Origin: SCGC-AG-212-J23 sp035762345
GTDB taxonomy: Bacteria > Pseudomonadota > Gammaproteobacteria > Burkholderiales > SG8-39
Length of the DNA stretch: 64,000 nt
NCBI GenBank assembly: GCA_035762345.1
Contig: DASTPE010000048.1
Coordinates: 49,630-113,629 of the forward strand
Direction of reading: 5' to 3'
This document shows, piece by piece, positions 61,060 through 64,000 of the stretch (position 1 is its first letter; each line of letters opens with the position of its first letter). Under the pieces are notes generated by a model that saw only the letters and a list, made by a program, of their open reading frames with translations, was not told the DNA's origin and ran no database searches. A program made the translations under genes and the position numbers.

Positions 61060-62540
61060 GCTTCACCGCGCACGCGAGCGTGGTGCACATGCTCGCCGCA
61101 GCGGCGCGCGCCGCGCCCGCCGCCGAGGCGCTCGTGTTCGGCGAGCGGCGTCTGACCTACGCGCAATACGCGTCCTGCGTCGCTGGCTTCGCGCGCGAGC
61201 TCGAGGCGCTCGGCGTGCGCGGCGAGCGCGTCGCCACGCTGCTCGGCAACTCGATCGAAGCCTGCGTCGCCGCGTACGCCATCCTCGCCGCCGGCGCGCA
61301 GCACGTGCCGCTCAACCCGCTTTACTCGCCGCGCGAGCTCCACCTCATGCTGCGCGATGCCGCGCCGCGCGTGCTCGTCGCCGATGCCGCTCTTTCTCCT
61401 GTAGTCGATCTCCCCGTGATCGCCGTGGGCCCCGGCGCACGGCTCCTGGACACCTGGCGCGCCGACGTCCTTCCACTCGGGAACTTTCCTCTGGAGGAAA
61501 GCCTTGCCCTATTGCAGTACACCGGCGGCACCACCGGACGCTCGAAAGGCGTGAACCTCACGCACCGCGCGATCGCCACCAACGTCTGGCAGCGCGAGGC
61601 ATTGCTGCCGACGCGCGAGGGCGAGCGCATCATCTGCATGATGCCGGTGTCGCATTCCTACGGCATGGCGATGGGCCTGTTCCTCGCGGCGAACTGCCGC
61701 GGCGCGCTGTTTCTTCTGCCGAGATTCATCCCCGACGAAGCGCTTGCCACGGTGGAGCGCGAGCGCATTACGATCTTTCCCGGCAGCCCGACGGTGTTCG
61801 TCGGCCTGCTCGCCCATCCGCGCTTCGCGGCGACGAACTGGAAGAGCGTGCACACCTGCTATTCCGGCGCTTCGGCGCTTGCCGAGGAAACGCTCAGGCG
61901 CTGGTGCGATGCGGTCGGTGCGCCGGTGTACGAAGGCTATGGCCAGACGGAAGCCGGACCGGTGCTGTCGTTCAACCCGGTTCGCGGCGCGGTGAAGGCG
62001 GGCTCGGTCGGTGTGCCGGTGCCGCAGACCGAGATCGAGATCGTGGATGTGGAGACCGGCACCCGCGTCCTGCCCGCAGGCGAGCGCGGCGAGATCCGCG
62101 CGCGCGGACCGCAGATCATGCAGGGCTACCGCAACCTTCCCGAGGAGACTGCGCAGACGCTGCGCGGCGGCTGGCTTTATACCGGCGACATCGGCGAGTT
62201 CGACGCCGACGGCTACCTCTACATTCGCGACCGCAAGAAGGACATGCTGATCGTCGGCGGCTACAACGTCTATCCGCGCGAGGTAGAGGAGGTGCTGGTG
62301 ATGCATCCCGCGGTGCTCGAGGCCGCGGTGGTCGGCGTGTGCGACGAGTACCGCGGTGAGCTCCCGATCGCCTACGTCGTGCTTCGTGCATCCACCGACG
62401 AAGAGCAGCTCCTTGCGCATTGCCGCGCGAACCTCGCCCGCTACAAGCTGCCCGCCCGCATCCGCATCGTCGAGGCGCTGCCGAAGACCTCGGTGGCGAA
62501 GACCGACAAGAACGAGCTACGAAAATGGAGTAATCCATGA
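61056..62540 (+). CDS. AMP-dependent acyl-CoA synthetase (second)
   Basis: This 494-aa ANL ligase starts at TTG 61056, in a TTGA overlap with the Bug gene. It has LLQYTGGTTGRSKGVNLTHR, MMPVSHSYGMAMGLFLAAN, EGYGQTEAGPVLSFNPVRG, YTGDIGEFDADGYLYIRDR then KKDMLIVGGYNVYPREVEEV, and the C-terminal Lys in SVAKTDKNELRKW. It resembles long-chain or aromatic acid ligases. Having two distinct ligases in one operon suggests that two different acids of the route are activated. Confidence 0.93.
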   Translation: MSFTAHASVVHMLAAAARAAPAAEALVFGERRLTYAQYASCVAGFARELEALGVRGERVATLLGNSIEACVAAYAILAAGAQHVPLNPLYSPRELHLMLRDAAPRVLVADAALSPVVDLPVIAVGPGARLLDTWRADVLPLGNFPLEESLALLQYTGGTTGRSKGVNLTHRAIATNVWQREALLPTREGERIICMMPVSHSYGMAMGLFLAANCRGALFLLPRFIPDEALATVERERITIFPGSPTVFVGLLAHPRFAATNWKSVHTCYSGASALAEETLRRWCDAVGAPVYEGYGQTEAGPVLSFNPVRGAVKAGSVGVPVPQTEIEIVDVETGTRVLPAGERGEIRARGPQIMQGYRNLPEETAQTLRGGWLYTGDIGEFDADGYLYIRDRKKDMLIVGGYNVYPREVEEVLVMHPAVLEAAVVGVCDEYRGELPIAYVVLRASTDEEQLLAHCRANLARYKLPARIRIVEALPKTSVAKTDKNELRKWSNP

Positions 62541-63406
62541 AAACGCCATCGTTCCGCAGCTTGCTCGACGCCGACGGCCCGCTCGTCCTTCCCGGGGCGC
62601 ACGACGCGCTCGCCGCGCGGCTCATCCAGCGCGCCGGCTTCGAGGGCTACTTCATCGGCGGCTTCGGCGCCGTTGGCGCGCGCTACGGCGTTCCCGATAT
62701 CGGCCTGAAAAGCCTCGGCGACATCTCGCAGGCGGTGCGCGACATCATGAACGCCTGCGACCTGCCGGTGCTCGTCGACGCCGACGACGGCTACGGCGAC
62801 GTGAAGAACGTCGTGCACACCGTGCATACCTACGAAAAGATGGGCGTCAGCGCGCTCTTCCTCGAGGATCAGCGCTGGCCGAAGCGCTGCGGCCACCTCG
62901 AAGGCAAGAAAGTCGTGCCGGTCGAGGAGCACGAGGCGAAGATCCGCGCCGCCGCCTCCGAGAAGCTGCATCGCGACACCTTCCTCATCGCCCGCACCGA
63001 CGCTCGCGCGGTGAGCGGGCTCGACGACGCCATGCGCCGCGCCGAGCGCTACCTCCGCGCCGGCGCCGACTGCATCTTCATTGAGGCGCTGCGCAGCGTC
63101 GAGGAGCTCGAGCGCGTCGGCAAGGCCTTCGATCTCCTCGTCGCCAACCCGCTCGCCGGCGGCGTCTCACCGATCCTTTGCCCCGAGGAGTATTTCAAGC
63201 TCGGCTTCAAGATCCTGCCCTACGGCATCGACCTCATCCTGCGCGTCACCCGCGCCATGCAGGACGCCCTCGAAGACATGCGCTCCGGCAAATTCGCGCT
63301 CATGGGCACCGGCGCCACGCTGCAGGAATACCTCTCGGTGGTCGGCTTCGACGGCTGGACCGTCATCGAGAGCTGTTACGGCGCTGCTGAACAGAATTCG
63401 AAATAG
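62537..63406 (+). CDS. isocitrate lyase / PEP mutase family enzyme
   Basis: This 289-aa TIM-barrel protein has LPGAHDALAARLIQRAGFEG, VLVDADDGYGDVKNVVHTV with the Mg-binding acidic residues, LFLEDQRWPKRCGHLEGKKV with the KKCGH-like lyase loop (KRCGH), and LIARTDARAVSGLDDAMRRA. This is closest to 2-methylisocitrate lyase, oxaloacetate decarboxylase and carboxyphosphonate mutase relatives. It probably cleaves or decarboxylates a 2-hydroxy- or 2-oxo-dicarboxylate at the end of the pathway. It is the last gene of the run. Confidence 0.92.
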   Translation: MKTPSFRSLLDADGPLVLPGAHDALAARLIQRAGFEGYFIGGFGAVGARYGVPDIGLKSLGDISQAVRDIMNACDLPVLVDADDGYGDVKNVVHTVHTYEKMGVSALFLEDQRWPKRCGHLEGKKVVPVEEHEAKIRAAASEKLHRDTFLIARTDARAVSGLDDAMRRAERYLRAGADCIFIEALRSVEELERVGKAFDLLVANPLAGGVSPILCPEEYFKLGFKILPYGIDLILRVTRAMQDALEDMRSGKFALMGTGATLQEYLSVVGFDGWTVIESCYGAAEQNSK

Positions 63407-63559
63407 GTTTCGCGACGTGCGGCTTCCTAGGAGTGTCTGGTTTCGCCACCCAAAGCTGACATTCGACGCGGAGCGAACAAATCCGACAGTCAGGTGTGAT
63501 CCAAGGTGGATGGAACACGGATTGGGTGTAATGTTCTAACTTACAGGAGGAAGCTCGCT

Positions 63560-63760
63560 ATGCCAGCAACACGCCGTGTTTCCGCCGACTGCAGGCTCTT
63601 TCCAAGCGAGAACAACTGTTCGCTTTACATCGCGGGCACCGAGGAAGAGGTCTTCGAGGTGGCGCTGGCTCACGCCATCAAGAGCCACGGCCACAAAGAC
63701 ACGCCGGAATTCCGCAAGCAGCTGCGCTCCTTCCTGAAGGAAGAGCCTCAGCCAAAGTGA
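63560..63760 (+). CDS. DUF1059 family small protein
   Basis: This 66-aa protein starts at the ATG at 63560, after CAGGAGGA. It has the family pattern SADCRLFPSENNCSLYIAGT, then EVFEVALAHAIKSHGHKDTP and RKQLRSFLKEE. DUF1059 proteins have a Cys at the start and a conserved HGHxDTP. The function is unknown. It probably belongs with the following DUF1326 gene rather than the upstream operon, from which it is separated by about 150 bases. Confidence 0.85.
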   Translation: MPATRRVSADCRLFPSENNCSLYIAGTEEEVFEVALAHAIKSHGHKDTPEFRKQLRSFLKEEPQPK

Positions 63761-63852
63761 CGGTGCCGCCGCGATAGGCGGCGCGGAGGCCGTCCGGCAC
63801 CCGGGGTGCCAACCACCGGCGACGGAGCGCAGATCCAGATTTCGCTAGTCCC

Positions 63853-64000
63853 ATGACGACAATTCCCGCTTGGCACATCGCAGGAGACTGGTTTGATAAT
63901 TGCAGCTGCGCCGTCGCGTGCCCGTGCACGTTCGCTCAGCCTCCGGACAACGGTTTCTGCGAGTCGGTTCTCTTCTGGCATATCCAGCGTGGCCACTACG
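63853..64000 (+). CDS. DUF1326 domain protein, 5' part (cut by window edge)
   Basis: The first 49 codons are visible from the ATG at 63853: HIAGDWFDNCSCAVACPCTF and the conserved LFWHIQRGHY. The CxCxxxCPC cluster and WHIxxGH match DUF1326. The function is unknown; the cysteine cluster suggests metal binding. The rest lies outside the window. Confidence 0.85.
   Translation, partial: MTTIPAWHIAGDWFDNCSCAVACPCTFAQPPDNGFCESVLFWHIQRGHY

Overview
The window is GC-rich chromosomal DNA from a betaproteobacterium, probably an uncultured Burkholderiales or Nitrosomonadales relative. The evidence is the conserved block gyrA-serC-(serA-like)-pheA-hisC-tyrA-aroA-cmk-rpsA-ihfB-lapA-lapB, the ompA/ubiG/gph group beside gyrA, and a tmRNA whose tag reads ANDERFALAA. 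Most genes are packed with 1-30 nt overlaps. No prophage, CRISPR array or intact insertion sequence is visible.

Layout. 1-3.8 kb: the tail of a P-type cation ATPase, an OsmC-like protein, a Spy/CpxP-like protein divergent from an ArsR/BigR-type sensor with a palindromic operator between them, an unknown periplasmic protein and a lone receiver domain. 3.8-8.6 kb: a decayed accessory stretch with remnants of an EF-hand protein, a histidine kinase, an ABC substrate-binding protein and a DUF3606 gene, mixed with an intact HiPIP, an intact EF-hand protein and a tandem pair of small one-helix membrane proteins behind a repeated leader. 8.6-15.1 kb (minus strand): an amine oxidase, tmRNA, a quinone-reductase-like protein, gph, ubiG, two OmpA-type lipoproteins and an MtaD-type deaminase. 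15.2-34.9 kb (plus strand): DNA gyrase A, serine and aromatic amino-acid synthesis, S1, IHF-beta, LapA/LapB, LPS-precursor genes (ugd, rfaE1, rfaD), cysM, a PolB-type exonuclease and rlmD. 35-42.5 kb: a Bax-inhibitor-1 protein, two tRNA-Ser genes, a trypsin-like protease, a MoxR/DUF58/von Willebrand factor A (Bat-like) cluster and lysC. 43-44.3 kb: malonyl-CoA decarboxylase.

44.4-63.4 kb is the most unusual part. Hydantoinase/5-oxoprolinase-type hyuA-hyuB genes face a 14-gene, almost gapless operon: a leader ORF, a GntR regulator, a thiolase, an acyl-CoA ligase, a VOC epimerase-like protein, an acyl-CoA dehydrogenase, a two-subunit B12-dependent acyl-CoA mutase, a three-subunit molybdenum hydroxylase, a class III CoA-transferase, a Bug-type periplasmic binding protein, a second acyl-CoA ligase and an isocitrate-lyase/PEP-mutase family enzyme. 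GTATAC palindromes sit between the divergent arms. Several enzymes lack residues typical of the best-known family members: the mutase lacks the FHxQT and SLHTN motifs, the VOC protein lacks a metal His, and the dehydrogenase lacks the EGT Glu. This looks like a coherent CoA-ester pathway of undetermined substrate. My inference is that a carboxylic acid, possibly heterocyclic or lactam-containing, is captured, activated, hydroxylated, rearranged and cleaved.

A second theme is that several intact genes have no ATG/GTG/TTG at the position expected from homologues. Instead they have ATA (mtaD, rfaE1), CTG (exonuclease) or ATT (Bug protein), mostly in four-base overlaps with the preceding stop codon.
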